64,000 nt of DNA, from assembly GCA_030533445.1 (NCBI GenBank), contig CM060069.1:34458337-34522336 (forward strand). The letters run 5' to 3'. The position numbers and the translations under genes are program-made. The notes under the pieces were generated by a model. The model did no database searches. It was not told where the DNA came from and worked only from the letters and a program-made list of their open reading frames with translations. The stretch comes from Cyprinodon diabolis (lineage: Eukaryota; Chordata; Actinopteri; Cyprinodontiformes; Cyprinodontidae). Below are positions 30,573 through 43,135 of the stretch, piece by piece; positions within the stretch are counted from its first letter, which is position 1; every line of letters starts with the position of its first letter.

Positions 30573-33500
30573 CTAGAAAAAGCTGTTCCGGAGAAACAGC
30601 AAGTGGGAATGCTTTTGCTGAATGAAAAAAGCTGAAATTACCTGAAGAACATATGAAAATGTGATAGGAAGTCATCGGAAACTTCAAACTGCAGAAAACA
30701 ATTGAATCATCTGAAGATTTTGTAGGGTAGAATCATTTGGCAGTAAAATGGCAGAAACAAACTCATCTTAAAAGCTGCACAGCCAAACCATACATGATAT
30801 CAAAAAATGTCCTGAATGTGGGCGCTAGAAGGGTCTTAATATAAGGTCTCCCAAGTTTCTAGAAAAATGTATGAAGAAATTTTGAAGGGGGGTTTACCTA
30901 CTTTCCAGAAACATGTCAGCCGTGTTATGAATTAGCAGCAAACAGAAAAGCTTAATTCCTGTCCAGAAAGAGAGCAGAATGAAGCCAAAGTTCACAGCAT
31001 AGGCTGAAAAGTATTAAATTAGCTGAATCAGAAAAGAAATTACAAAGAAAAACTTTAATCTTTTCTGGTTGAATAAAAAATTAGTAGCTTAAGGATGGGA
31101 CGTAAAATGTTGAGGACGATGGTATTGAATAAGTATTAAAATTTTGAAATCATATGTGGAAATGTCAAGACTTGGCAAAAAAATTTGAAATGATTTAAAA
31201 AGTGTTGGTTGATCAGCATAAAGAAAACAGTGTCATCATTTAAGGATTGAAAATTTACAAACCTATGTGCAAGACTAACCATTACAAGCAGAGGAAGGAC
31301 AGAGAGAGAAGCTTAGAGAAAGAGAGCTAATACCACTTAAGGAGCTGAATTTATCAAAAAATCTAACCTGCATGTTAGAAGCCGCTGTGGTGATGACAGC
31401 ACCGTTGGCAGGCTTAGGCTGCATGTTACAAGGTTAGGAGATGCTTTATTACAGTGTAAATCTTAGAACCTGATTAAGAAATATGCACTGAGGTGTGTGG
31501 TCAAAAGGCTTTGGTAGTGTAATTTGAAGAAATTGGTTGAGTTTGGGTCATAGGTACGAGCCATACGGCACAATGAATGAGTGTGTGTAAGGAAGAAGCC
31601 TTTATTTTGTAGGGTCCCTTTAGTCTTATTTCGAAAGTCTAGCATGGATGTGTTTCAAGGGACAGGTCATGCCCAGCAGTGATATAGAATCCATTTCTAA
31701 ATATGAAATCACTGGTTTTCCATGTTATTGGGTGAATAGATAATGTATTAGAGCATAAATGGGAGACTTTTATTGTGAAATTCGCTCTGGGGTATGTTGT
31801 GAAAAGGTCCCTAGAGTCTAATAGAATCAAGCTGGTAGAGTTTGGGTCATAATTCTGAGCCATATACATCAATTAATACGCAAGTATAACATAGAGGCTT
31901 TTATTTTGTAGGGTCACTGGAGTCTTATTTTGAAAGTCTAGCAGGGTTGTGTGTTGAGAAAAGGGTCAGACCCAGCAATGATACTTGAAGACTTCCAATC
32001 GTTAAATCAATCTTTTCCCCTGTTATTAGGGCAGTAGATGAAGTGGCAGTGGAAGGCTTTTATTTTGAAATTTGCTGTGGGGTGTGTTTTGAAAAGCCCC
32101 CTAGAGTCTAATTTTAAAAAAGTGGTTGAGTTTGGGTCATAATGTTGAGCCATATGCTGGCAAAAAAATATGAGTTTAATATAGGGGCTTTTATTTTGAA
32201 GGGTCCCCGGAGTCTTATTTTGAAAGTCTATCAGGGTTGCGTGTGAAGGGAAGGGTCATGGCCAGTAGTCATATTGTATCCATTTCCAAATGTTAAATCA
32301 GTGTTGTCTCCCTGAAAATGGTTAAAATGTGCTGTTTAAAGTGGCAGAGGTAAAATCTCTTTGAAGCTTGGTTACCTTGACAACGCCTAACTAGCCTGTC
32401 AGTGAAAGAGAGAAACGTGCTTCACTTTCGTTCCTTTCCTCTCAGGCTTTTTTGAATAGGAAAATCAGCTCTGAACAAACAAGTACTGAAGACAAACCGT
32501 AAATGGTATCTAAAAAATTATTTCAGTCTTAGCGAGAGCTATCCTTTGTCTCCAATTGGGGTAACTTTCATGGCTGTAGCTCATTCACAGCCTTAATGGA
32601 AAGGAGAAATATCAAGGTTTGTAAATCCTGCTGGTCTCATTAAATAACATTCAGCTCAATGGTAGAGCAGAACTCTCAAAAGCAAAACTTCCCCTGTGAA
32701 CAAACGAGTGGTGAGCCAAAACCGTAAAAGGTATTCCAAAAATTATTTCACCGTTGGCGTCAGCCATCCTGCGGCTTCGACTGTGCCAACTTTCATGTTT
32801 CTACTAAAAACTATTTGGCCACGGTGACGATGTAAAAATGAGCATTTTCTGAGTATGAGGATTTTTCGCAGAATCAACGTTTTCCTATGCCCGAACAAGT
32901 CAGCTAAACAGCTAAACCATAAATGATATTGAAAAAATTTCTTCAATGTGAGTGCTAGAACGGTCTGAAGATGTTCTATACCAAGTTTCATGTTTGTACA
33001 TCAAACTGTTTAGAAATGGGAGCGATACGAAAATATGTATCGTTTTGGATTTTGTCTATGATTTTTGGAAAGTCTCTCATTGGATTTCTATTGAGGAAGT
33101 GTGGACTTCTTCATGGTCTGGGCCAAACTATTGGAAAACTGTAAATGCCACAGAAATTAGGGTTACATTTCCTGAATCCTGACAAAAATCCCTACGTTTT
33201 GATGTATAATTTATTTCAATTGAGTGAAAAATGAGGGAGTGAGGAGAATTTGTTCGGAAAAACCAGAATAACTCAAAAGCTAGAGCACGCACTCTAGCAG
33301 TTGAAGAATTCCGTCCATAGACTTCCATTATAAATCTGAAAATCTTAAAATTTTCTTTTAAAGTTTGAAGCTTCACTGAAGCAAAACTGTAAAAGTTAGC
33401 AAAAAGCTGAGTTAAACAGTAATAGCAGAAAGATACAGAAACTATTTAAAAGTTGAATGGTATTTCTAGCTGAAAGTATGCTGAAGTAGTTAAAGGTCGA

Positions 33501-33790
33501 AGATGAAGAAGTTTTAGCTGAATTTTGCTGAAATCTCACAATTCTACATGCATTTTAATGGGACAAAAAAAAACGCAGAAAAAGCTGAATATCGTGAAAA
33601 CTACAAAAAATATCTTTACCAAAAGACATAGCACAATTCTCCTGAACAAGCTGAACGTTTTGATACCAAAATTGTTGAAATCGGTTGAAAACTGCGGGAC
33701 TAGTTAGAGTCAGAAAAATTTTAAGTGAACAACAATAAGTGGGAATGCATAAGCATTCCCACTTGATAAGTGGGAATGCTTAAGCATTTA
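30573..33790 (-). mobile_element. Helitron-like unit, copy C
   Basis: This is the most complete unit. CTAG, the A-run and the hairpin (one arm mismatch, GCTGTTCC) are at the left, followed by all internal modules. At the right, from about 33,690, it diverges from A and B and ends in three copies of AAGTGGGAATGC in alternating orientation. The last Helitron-like bases are near 33,790. No coding sequence was seen. Confidence 0.75.
33737..33781. repeat. Triple terminal motif with a perfect 12-bp palindrome
   Basis: AAGTGGGAATGC (33,737-33,748), its inverse AAGCATTCCCACTT (33,751-33,764) and AAGTGGGAATGCTT (33,768-33,781) follow each other. The first two form a perfect 12-bp hairpin with a 4-base loop. 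This motif is the subterminal block of the Helitron-like units, here multiplied at the outer end of copy C. Confidence 0.9.
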
Positions 33791-34009
33791 AGCAAAGGGG
33801 GCATTGCTTAAAGCCTCAGAGTGCAGATTTCTTCAATGTGCTTCCAAAGCCAAGCTTTAAATGGAAATCCTCTTTCACACTAACAAAATGCAATTAACGC
33901 TTTAAATACAAGCAAATTTGTTTCATCCCATGCTCATGATGTTACTACCAGCATCAGATTCTATTTATCAACAAATCCTCAGATTACACAAAAAAAAAAA
34001 TAAATGGCC

Positions 34010-34280
34010 CATACTTGTGTAACGCTTCACTGAGTCGCAGGACCCACTACTACATTCATTCACAAACATATTTAAACACTGTTGTGAACTGATGGTTGCA
34101 AGCCACATTGTAGCCATAGCAACCCTGGAGCACAGTGACAGAAATGGGACCGCCATACTCTGACCACTAGGTGTCTTGCCCAAGAACATGATAATTGAGA
34201 TGAAGAGAGCTAAGGTTTTAACTGGTGACCCTCGGGCTTAGAAAAGTCTTTTGCATAACTTTAGCCACCATCTTCCACCA
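34010..34280 (-). repeat. Old SINE-like repeat, antisense (tentative)
   Basis: The blocks CCCACTACTACATTCATTCA, GCAAGCCACATTGTAGCCAT and GGTGTCTTGCCCAAGAACA follow the order of a dispersed fish repeat I remember, in which a gtgtcttgcccaaggaca block precedes a degenerate tRNA-like region. On the minus strand the tRNA-like part would lie near 34,225-34,270. There is no intact B box. Confidence 0.5.
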
Positions 34281-37200
34281 ATACTGGAGGATGATGAATT
34301 GTAGCAGTCAGTGCTCACAAGCAGGCTGCACTAGTGTGGGGTTGGTCAATCCAACAGAAGTTGTCCAACAAAACTCTTGTGTGAAGAGCTGAATAAAATC
34401 ACTATGTACCATGAACTGATTCATTACTTTCTCGGCTTAGTTAAAGAAGGCTTTAGCAGGTCAGGACAGGAACATCCCCATTCTGTGACACACAAGGGCA
34501 TATGTTACTCCAAGCTAACAGATAAAGCCAGCTAAAGCTAACAACTTCATTCACTCTTGTTCTGTATGAATATATAAGTAATTTGTCGAGGACGTTTTAA
34601 TGGGGGTTTTCTTACGTTTTGATCATTTGTGATTAAATGTGATTTGTGATTCATAATTTGTTTGCCCTATAACTCAGTTGTGATCCGCTGAGAGTCAGTA
34701 GTAATTTGTGCAGAAGCCTAGGTGAATAAACTGAGATAGGAGGAATGTGGTGCATAATAGTTAATACAGCGGTTCATTTAACATATTTTCCCCTTTACGT
34801 AATCTGGAAAGAGATCTTTTTCTTCCCTGCTGATTGCAAGGCGCAGTACGTACTGTATGAATTACTAAACAAAAGGTTTACCTTAAAGGGATTTAAACAC
34901 TATCACTAGTAATACTTTACATCTGATTAGATTTTGCCTACATCAACCTTTCTTAAGAATTACAGTCTGGAAATAATGTACCATTTACATCAGAAACAAT
35001 TAATGATTTAGAAATTCAAGACCAGTGTACATAATGTTAACAGTTATGTTGGTGGTCTACTGCTGCTACCAGCACTTAGTTACATTTAAAGGCAGCATAC
35101 TTCAGAAGGACTGGATAGGTGCTTGCTACTTCGGTGTCACGGTCAGAGATGATATTACACTGGTTTGCCAGTAGGGAATGGTGTAAGAGAATAGGGTCCA
35201 AAAACGTAAAAAAAAAAAAAAAAAAAAATAGCTCGCAACTTATAAAATTGTCCCTTATTAATTCAAACACGGCAGAACTAAATTTTTTTTACTTCAGTCA
35301 GCATATAATTAAAGCAGTCAGTGGTATTTTATTCCCTTTTAAAACGTTTTTTTTATAGTAGTAGGCTTTTTTGTAGATATTGCTTTCTGTTTTTTCTTGT
35401 TACATAAATGAGCCTCAGCAACTACCTTCATAACTTCTATGTAATTCCAGATATTTTTAGCAACAAGCCCACATGCTGTATGTTTTGTATGTTTTTGATT
35501 TGGATGATTAATCTACTGCTGCAACGCTTACTGAACCGCCTCCTCCAAAGTGCTGTAGCATTGTATTTAAGGCATTTCCAAGTTTCTTCTGTGATTTAGG
35601 AAAGCAATAATTGTTTTCTGGCTGTTCTTCTCCTATATTGTCCTTATTAATTTTCATTTTTGTCATCCACAGTTCATTAAATGTTTCCTGAAATTAATGC
35701 AGGCATATTACTGCTAATGGCTTGGCATATTGCATTCCACATCCATGTGCTGAAATGTTGCTCTATATATACATTGTTAACATCAACCTGCAAGATAAAA
35801 TTAGAGAAATCATCTTTATTTTAGCTCACAAGAGTTGAGTTTTTTTCCAGAGAGGGAGGCGAGGCCTGGAGGGTTAAACAGAGGGTAAATACATTAGTGA
35901 GGCTAAAAGTACAATTTGAAAATAACAAGAAGTTACTTATAGCAGTTTGTCCTGATGAGCTGTCCCAGTTACCAACAATGAACATTTGGATCTGTAGCAC
36001 CCTGCTCATGGGAGCAATTAAGCAGCTCCTTTAGCATGCTACTACTGCTTTTGTTCCAGATAACAACTCCTTATTAGAATTAGAGGTCCTTAGAGGCTCT
36101 GAAAACTCAGCGCATGTAACATGTCTTACCAATAGAATGAACACCCTATCCTATGCAGGTAAAAGCAAACAAAAAAACAACAGGCATTTAAGAAACAATA
36201 ACCTTTTTTAAGAGAAACACCATGCAAAGATATGAGCAAAAACAAAAAACATGGTCTCTTCAGAATAAAAAATGTGGCAATCAGTGTTTTTTTGTTAATT
36301 GGGTGTTGAATATGAGTTAAAATTCCTGTTTCATTATGTTCAGAGTGCTTTGAAAAACCTAATTATCAACATTCATTAAAGTATCAATTGTAACTTAAGT
36401 GAAGTAGATGACTCAAGCATTTCATCAGCTGTTTAATCCTTACTTATTACAAGACCTACTGGTGGGAGTAGTGAAATACTAATTAATTCCTGATCTGCAT
36501 GTAATTATAGCGCTGTTGATTAAAGTTTGTAGGGCATATAGCGTATATGTAGTGTGGTCAAAAATGTTTTCGAGGTCTGTTTTCTCCTGATTTTAAGAAA
36601 TTTAAATATGGATGTTTTAACACACTTTGAAAAATAAATGAATAAATCTTTTAAAAAGTAGAAGAGTTGGGGCACAAGATTAGTGTTTCACAGAAGCTCT
36701 ACTGGTTCAATGCGTAGCTGTAATTCATATGTAAACATGTTGTTTCGATCTGAAAGTTTAAGTTGATACATAAGTGTTTTGTTTTTTTTTTTACTTTACC
36801 CGCAATCACAGCATTTTTAGCCAAAATAGTCACACAATGATATTAACATTGCTTTATCAGATGAGAAAAACACTTAGTACTTACATCATATCACAGTGTA
36901 ATTTTTACAATATTCATTCCGATTAACAAATGTAAACATCATTGACGTACTTTTCATGATGTGAACATTTCTAATGTTTTAAGGAATAGCATTCTTAGTT
37001 AAGCTAGCATTCAAAAATGACTGCTTGTCTCAGCCCTTATTCTGTTTTACAGCCCTTCTCAAAACTACTTAAAAAATAAGAACTAGAAACAACACTGGGA
37101 GAACCTGTTTCTCTCCTGTAGCAGTTAAAAAAATGAATGCAGGTGACTGGTTTATGTGTGTATGAATGTAATTTGCTCTGTTTTTTAGCCCAGTTAATCC

Positions 37201-38969
37201 ATTTGCAAACCTGTTTAATGTCAGATCTTATGTAAAGAAGTGTAAGTATCAGACAAAATGCAATATTTGGTTTTTACTTTATTAGATTTTCTTGTTGTTG
37301 TTTTTTTTTTTTGTTTTTTCTCAGATTAACAACAAAACATTATGCATCTCTCTTGCTGTGACCTTAGAAACTGTTAAGGAAGAAAATATTCTAAAATAGT
37401 TAACTTTGGAAAAAGGTTGGCTTTCTCTCTTCCTTTCCCAGGTTCATCTCGGCGAGCTGCGTGTGGCCCCAAGGAAAACCAGCATTGCGTGTTGACGTCA
37501 CAGAATTACATAGTTTAATTCAATATAAGACAATGCACAAACTTAGAAATAAGACAATGCACAAACTTAGAAATAAGACAATGCATAAACTTACACCAGA
37601 AACTGCAGAACAACGGAGACATACATTCAATTACCTGACATAAATGGAGAGAAGGAAAGAAAGCAAAGACGTACAAAGACATCTTTGGAGAGTTGCAAGA
37701 GCAAATCTGATTTGTTACTTCTATGTAGAAAGCTTTATCCTCTTGTATTTAATTTATTCAAATAAGGCTGGCTTTTGCTCCTCCAACCAGGAGCTATCTT
37801 GGACACACAGAGAAACTTAGAGCTTCCCCTAATTTACGGCCTGGCGTCCAGGAATTCTAACGTCTTCTGGCTAAGATAAACATAAGATAAGACCTCACAG
37901 AATAGCTGTTGGAATGCGGGGGCCTCTTCCTGCCATAAATTCTCAGGAACAAACTTAAATTCAGTCCTTTGGTTCAAGGAAAGGTTATCTTCACAAACTT
38001 GTTCAGAATTAAGAAATATGTTCAAAATGAGAGTGCTCAACATACCTTTTACACATGCCATAAGATTAACTGTATTAAAAACTAAAAATAATCATTTTTC
38101 TTTAACAGTCCCTCTTTTGAGGTCTGAGACACACAGACCTCACAAATAAATTGATTAAGCCTTCTAATAGAGGAACCAAAAAACCATTTAGTATATTAAA
38201 AAAACTAAAACATTAGCCTAATTCTATAACAGCCCCTGTTTTAAACAGAACCTCCTAGCTCCACGGCCAGGTCATGTGTCTGAAGCTGAACTCCATTATC
38301 TGAACTTATCAAATGTATCTTGGGCTATCCAACAATTTAATACTCACCTGATGAACCACAAAATTTTAACCAGTAAAAACTAAAACTGAAAATACATTTC
38401 ACTTATCAAACATAAAAAAATCATACAACTCAGTTATGTCAATAGAAGAAAAAACACAATAGAAATATCAGCCCAAGTATAAAATTAGAAAACCAGAGTA
38501 AGATATCTCGAAATTACTAAAAAATGCTCTGCAGACTTAAAAGACAATACTCGCCACAAAAATCACAATTTGTCAATACAAAACAATAACATCAAAAAAA
38601 GAAAATACATCATAAACACATTAAAATTACAAAAAAAACCCTTTTTTTTTTTTTTTTTTTTCACAATTCAATAGTAAGAACTTAGAGTTCGTCTCTATGC
38701 TCCTTCAATAGTCCATCAATTTGCACCTTAGAGCTATTAGTGAAAAACTATCAAATTAACTTGCTTAATTAATTACCCTGGCAACCGGAAGTAATGCAGA
38801 AGATAGTACCAATAGGCAGAAGGACATTTATTTGGAGAACAGCATTTTTCTGCTTTTCAATGCATTTCAACATGAGAGTTGTTGTTTTTTTTGTAGTTTT
38901 TTTTTTTTTTTTTTGATTGGTCAAGTGATTTTTTTTTTCTACAGAGTACATATACTAGGATAAGAAATT
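34281..38969. other. Gene-free stretch with simple repeats
   Basis: No gene or named element was recognised. It contains poly-A/T runs at about 35,210-35,230, 36,780-36,792, 38,641-38,661 and 38,898-38,914, and the 24-bp tandem repeat at 37,525. The segment 37,440-38,300 is locally less AT-rich and reads like a mixed or old element, but I could not name it. Confidence 0.55.
37525..37596. repeat. 24-bp tandem repeat, three units
   Basis: The unit ATAAGACAATGCACAAACTT plus AGAA occurs at 37,525, 37,549 and 37,573, the last diverging at its end. The plus-strand frame therefore shows a repeated KTMHKLRN, which is a by-product of the repeat. Confidence 0.95.
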
Positions 38970-39566
38970 TACGACGGAGTATTAGGGCCACACATGAAGA
39001 GAAAAAATATTTTTGCCATGACGAGATTAAACTCGACATGTCGACTTTAAAGTCGACATGTCGACATTAAACTCAACATTTCGAGAATAAAGTTGAAATG
39101 TCATGTTGAGTTTAATGTCGACGTGTCGACAATAAAGTTGAAATTAGTTCAAGAGAGCCAACCGCTGCACAGGATACATGCACAGAATCCAGAATCAGAC
39201 ATGCCTTGTGTAGATGATTTGGTCAAATTGTACTTTCTGTGATGATTATACAGTTATACAGTTGCAGCACGTCAAAGACTACCTTCACTCTTAAAACGCA
39301 GACTGCAGCTGTGCAGCGCGGTTGCTCTTTTCTCCAAACTTTGGAATGTCGAGATTAAAGTCGCCACGATATATCAACTTTATTCCTCGAAATGGCGAGT
39401 TTAAAGTCGACACGTCGAGATTAAACTCAGCAAGACATTTCAACTTTATTCTCGAAATGTTGAGTTTAATGTCGACATGTCGACTTTAAAGTCGACATGT
39501 CGAGTTTAATCTCGTCATGGCAAAAATATTTTTTCTCTTCATGTGTGGCCCTAATACTCCATCGTA
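38970..39566. mobile_element. Fold-back (MITE-like) element, 597 bp, with 6-bp target duplication
   Basis: The ends TACGACGGAGTATTAGGGCC and its near-complement (GGCCCTAATACTCCATCGTA) are flanked on both sides by GAAATT (38,964-38,969 and 39,567-39,572), a clean target duplication. Inverted arms of ~190 bp contain repeated GTCGACATGTCGA and TTAAACTCGAC-type blocks. Each arm holds an identical 32-base perfect palindrome, at 39,033-39,064 and 39,472-39,503. There is no coding sequence; the ~200-bp centre is unrelated to the arms. The superfamily is not assigned. Confidence 0.85.
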
Positions 39567-42479
39567 GAAATTGAAGCTAGGTCATTTGGGACAGTTTTTG
39601 TTTTGAGGAGAAAAATAAGTATACAGGCTATCAAAGCAGTTTCTAGTTATGCAAAATGCTAACATTTTTTGTATTTTCATCTGATTTTCTTTTAATTTCT
39701 TCAAATTATTATAATTAATTAATGTGCTTGCTAAAGAATTTGTCTTTATAATTCATAATATAGAAAGTAATTTGTCTGTATGCATTTCTGGGCTACAAAA
39801 TATAAAAAAAGATGAGTGACGCTGGACAAGCCCTAACTGACAGCTGCTCACAGTGGGGACTCTTTTACTAAGCTTTAATTAAACAAGTGCCGTTAAATGG
39901 CAGGAATGCTGCACACTTACCTGCTCTTTTATTTGATGGAAATAACTGCTACCGTCAGTGCAATAGGATTTGAAGAACATTTTATTACCCATATGAACAC
40001 TGTAAACCCACCAGAGTGCTTCAGTGCATTTGCATATAAAACTTATTTTATATATTTCTTTAATAAAATGTATTATTAATATTATTACTGTTACACAGCA
40101 GTGATAATAAAAAAAAATCATACATGTTATTGAGCCAAACTAGGGAATGCCTTCTATCAGTAGCTCCATTAAATATATTTTTTGCGTGCTAATAGTGCTT
40201 CATCACATGTCAGATTCCCAACGGGAGTCTTTGGTCCATTTCATGGAATATTCCTTAATGACCAGTTTTTTAGGTTCCCAGTAAAAAAGATTGACATTAG
40301 CCCCGTTCCAAAGAAAGCATCCGAATTTTAAATCGTCGCATTTCTATTGCCAAGGTAATAGTAATTTATCCACATGCTTATCCATTATTGTGGAAGCCCA
40401 GCAATAATCAGCCTGAGACAAACTGCACTACACCTTCAGCAGGTGGCAGTAATAGGAACATATACTGTAAGTGGTTCTCCCTTCCACCTCCAGTGCCAAC
40501 CAGTCATAAATAAATCATGCAAGAAGTTTGAAATTTAATTTTTTAGTTTATTTTATAACTTTGCTTTTTAATTGTATCATTACTTTAAAATAACTACAAA
40601 AGACTAATTTATACACCCGGCCGAGGACATTTGACTATACTAACATCACAGCTGTGTTTTGTCACGTGACTGATCTCGAGGTGCCAGATGCCCAGCATAC
40701 TGTAAAATTCTCGCAATTTTTATTACTTTTTATCAAATTCTTAGCATGATTAAGACCAGCCACATAGAGAAAACAAAGGATAATCTATCATCACACACAA
40801 TAAAACTGCTCTAGATACACTCCTTTCTATTTGACCTTTAAGTGCTCTTTTATTTCACAATTGATATTTATTTCGGGGATGGATCATGTTCTCTGTTTTT
40901 ACTGTCTTCCATGCTTTAGACTTTCCTCCTCAGGAGTGCTTTGTGAATTACATTTTTCTAACCAAGATAAAAATTTATACAATTAATAAAATAAAAGTAT
41001 CTGAAAAATCCTTGAATTTAAGAAATAAAGACAACACTGAGAGCAACTGTTAGACTTCTGTTTGAATACAGCACCATAATTTTAAAAATGTGTTGCAGTT
41101 TAAAAAAGTCAAATTTATGGTCAACACTTTGACCAAATATGAAATGTTGGCTGGGACAGAATTGTATTTTTGATTTTCTTCTACTTTGACTTCTTTGTTT
41201 CTATTATTTCATTTATCCAGTAATTTATTTATGTTTCACTATTTTACCCATATTTTTTGTGTTTGATTCTGTTACAGAACTTCAGTAAACCTCTGTTGTG
41301 GGGCACTATCATATGTACATTTTTTTTACAGTTCAAATTGAACTTATACTAGATCTGCCATGTCTCACTGTTTAGCCACTTACCAAGCAGTCAAGCTTAT
41401 TCAAAGCTTATTCAGTCCAACTATGCATGCCAACTTTTCTCATCCCACACACCACCTGCTATCTATGCTCCTGCATCTCATCTTCATGCTCCTGGATCTC
41501 ACTCTTTTCCTGCTTCCTGGTTTTTAACATTGGATCTGATTACCTACTCTCTCCCCTCTTGATTGTTCAGTCATCTGCCTCCATGATTCTGACAGTCATC
41601 TGTTCCCTGACTGCTCTGGTTTATTGGATTTGATCTGTCTGCATTGTGGATTGTTTGTGCACCGAACCAGGATTCAAAAAGGATTGTCCGCTAAGACCTT
41701 CCACACCTGTTGTGACGTCATCTGCCAGACGAGCATTTCCTTGAGGCTTTCCCCTCAGTCTTACTGACAGGAAGGATTCACTTGGGACCAGGGGATCCAC
41801 AAAGCCATTTTAGAGGTAAGGGACCTTTCTTCTTTATTTCTATTTCTTCTTTACTTCCACTATCTCAAGTTTTGCAATTAAATCCATTTTGTGTCCACTA
41901 AGTTAGATATTACATATAAATCCTCTACTGCATTTCACAGTATTTTCAGTTTTACTATGATGTATGTTCTAATTATTCTGGTTCATTTTGTAGATTGTCC
42001 TGTTTAAGTGCTTGATATATTGGTTGTTCTTCAACAGGTGGGAATAAAAGAGTAATTACCCAAATGTTGACTAAAAGATCATTTTTGAATAGGGACAATC
42101 AATCAGCCTTTATTTATAGAGCACTTTGCACTCCCAAAAATGCTGTACAGGTCCATAAATCTAAAGAAAAAAAATAGCTTTACAAAAAATACAATAAAGC
42201 TAAAAGAAAATAGCAGGAATGTCTGTTTTAAAAACAGAAAGGTAAGGGAATTAAATGAAATGAAATAAAAAAACAAAACACTAACAGCTTGATATTTCTA
42301 CTCAACAGGTATTGAACAATTACAAATCCAAATCATAAGCACATTTCAAACATGTAGGCAAGCAGTGCTGAATTGTGAATTGTATAAAGAGTGCTTACTT
42401 CACTTCCTACCAGTAGAATTATTTTGGTTTAAAAGGTGGGCTACCATCCAATAAAATAATACAGTGTTAAGCTCAATCA
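39567..42479. other. Gene-free stretch
   Basis: No gene or clear mobile element was seen. 41,640-41,820 is GC-richer and has an exon-like end (AGAG, GTAAGG near 41,813), but no coding frame of note. A small repeat-like segment at 42,095-42,165 is listed separately. Confidence 0.5.
42095..42165. repeat. Possible dispersed repeat end
   Basis: The block CAATCAGCCTTTATTTATAG, then AGCACTTTGCAC, resembles a widespread fish repeat beginning tcagcctttatttatagagcgc. Only a short piece is present. Confidence 0.35.
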
Positions 42480-43135
42480 GGAACAGATCCATACCTTTAT
42501 CCCAGCAAAACTCCAAAATGGATGCAAAAGCATCCTAAACACTTTCTTCAGAGGGGCAATAGAGAGCATACTGGCCAGATGCATCTATGTCTGTTTCAGG
42601 GCCTGCAACACCTCAGACTGGAAATGTGTAGATGTAAGGATCAGGGAGAAAAACCTTTGGACAGTACTTCCCTCGATCCATGACACAGCTCGCAGACACT
42701 GCCTGACCAGACAATGATAAAATACCCCACCCACCTCCTCTTCATTGACTGTTCTACCTGCTGCTCTCTGGGAAAAGGTTCAGCAGCTTCAGTGCAGATC
42801 GTCGGATTCCACAAGATCTTCATCCATCATGTCATGAAATAACTCCCCCTTCTGGACACATTACTCTAGTCACTCAACATAGAATTCCCCTCAATGTTAT
42901 ATTTTCTGTCCATTGATACACTACATCATTCTGCTACAGATACCTGTAGTAATATCTAACACATATTTTTTCCAGTCATATTATTGTTTTAGGTTTTGGT
43001 TTTAACTTAACTTAAACTTTAACTTATACATCAATCAGTCAAACTTCTTTATGCGTATATTTATTTTATTGCAATTAAATTTTGCTGTTTGGATATGTGC
43101 AGCTCAGTGACAATAAAGACTTTCCTACTCAATGC
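42480..43135 (+). mobile_element. LINE 3' end (Rex1/L2-like), decayed
   Basis: Across several plus-strand frames appear pieces of the C-terminal ORF2 tail: FFRGAIESILARCIYV, then LPSIHDTARRHCLTRQ, then LLSGKRFSSFSADRR. They occur in the order seen in Rex1/L2-like fish LINEs, where FRGaIESIL, LPSi.d.y..RC and LLPSGkRFrSl follow each other. The three pieces lie in different frames with stops between them, so the copy is dead. The 3' UTR ends in TGACAATAAAGACTTTC at about 43,108-43,124, the usual tail of this group. The tail is the marker of the plus orientation. Confidence 0.8.

Noticed and set aside
18877..33790. Array considered as a CRISPR or as a plain satellite
   Set aside because: Units are ~3 kb with Helitron-type ends, not short repeats with spacers; a CRISPR array is not expected in vertebrate DNA. 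A satellite origin is not fully excluded but does not explain CTAG, the hairpin and the TC junction.
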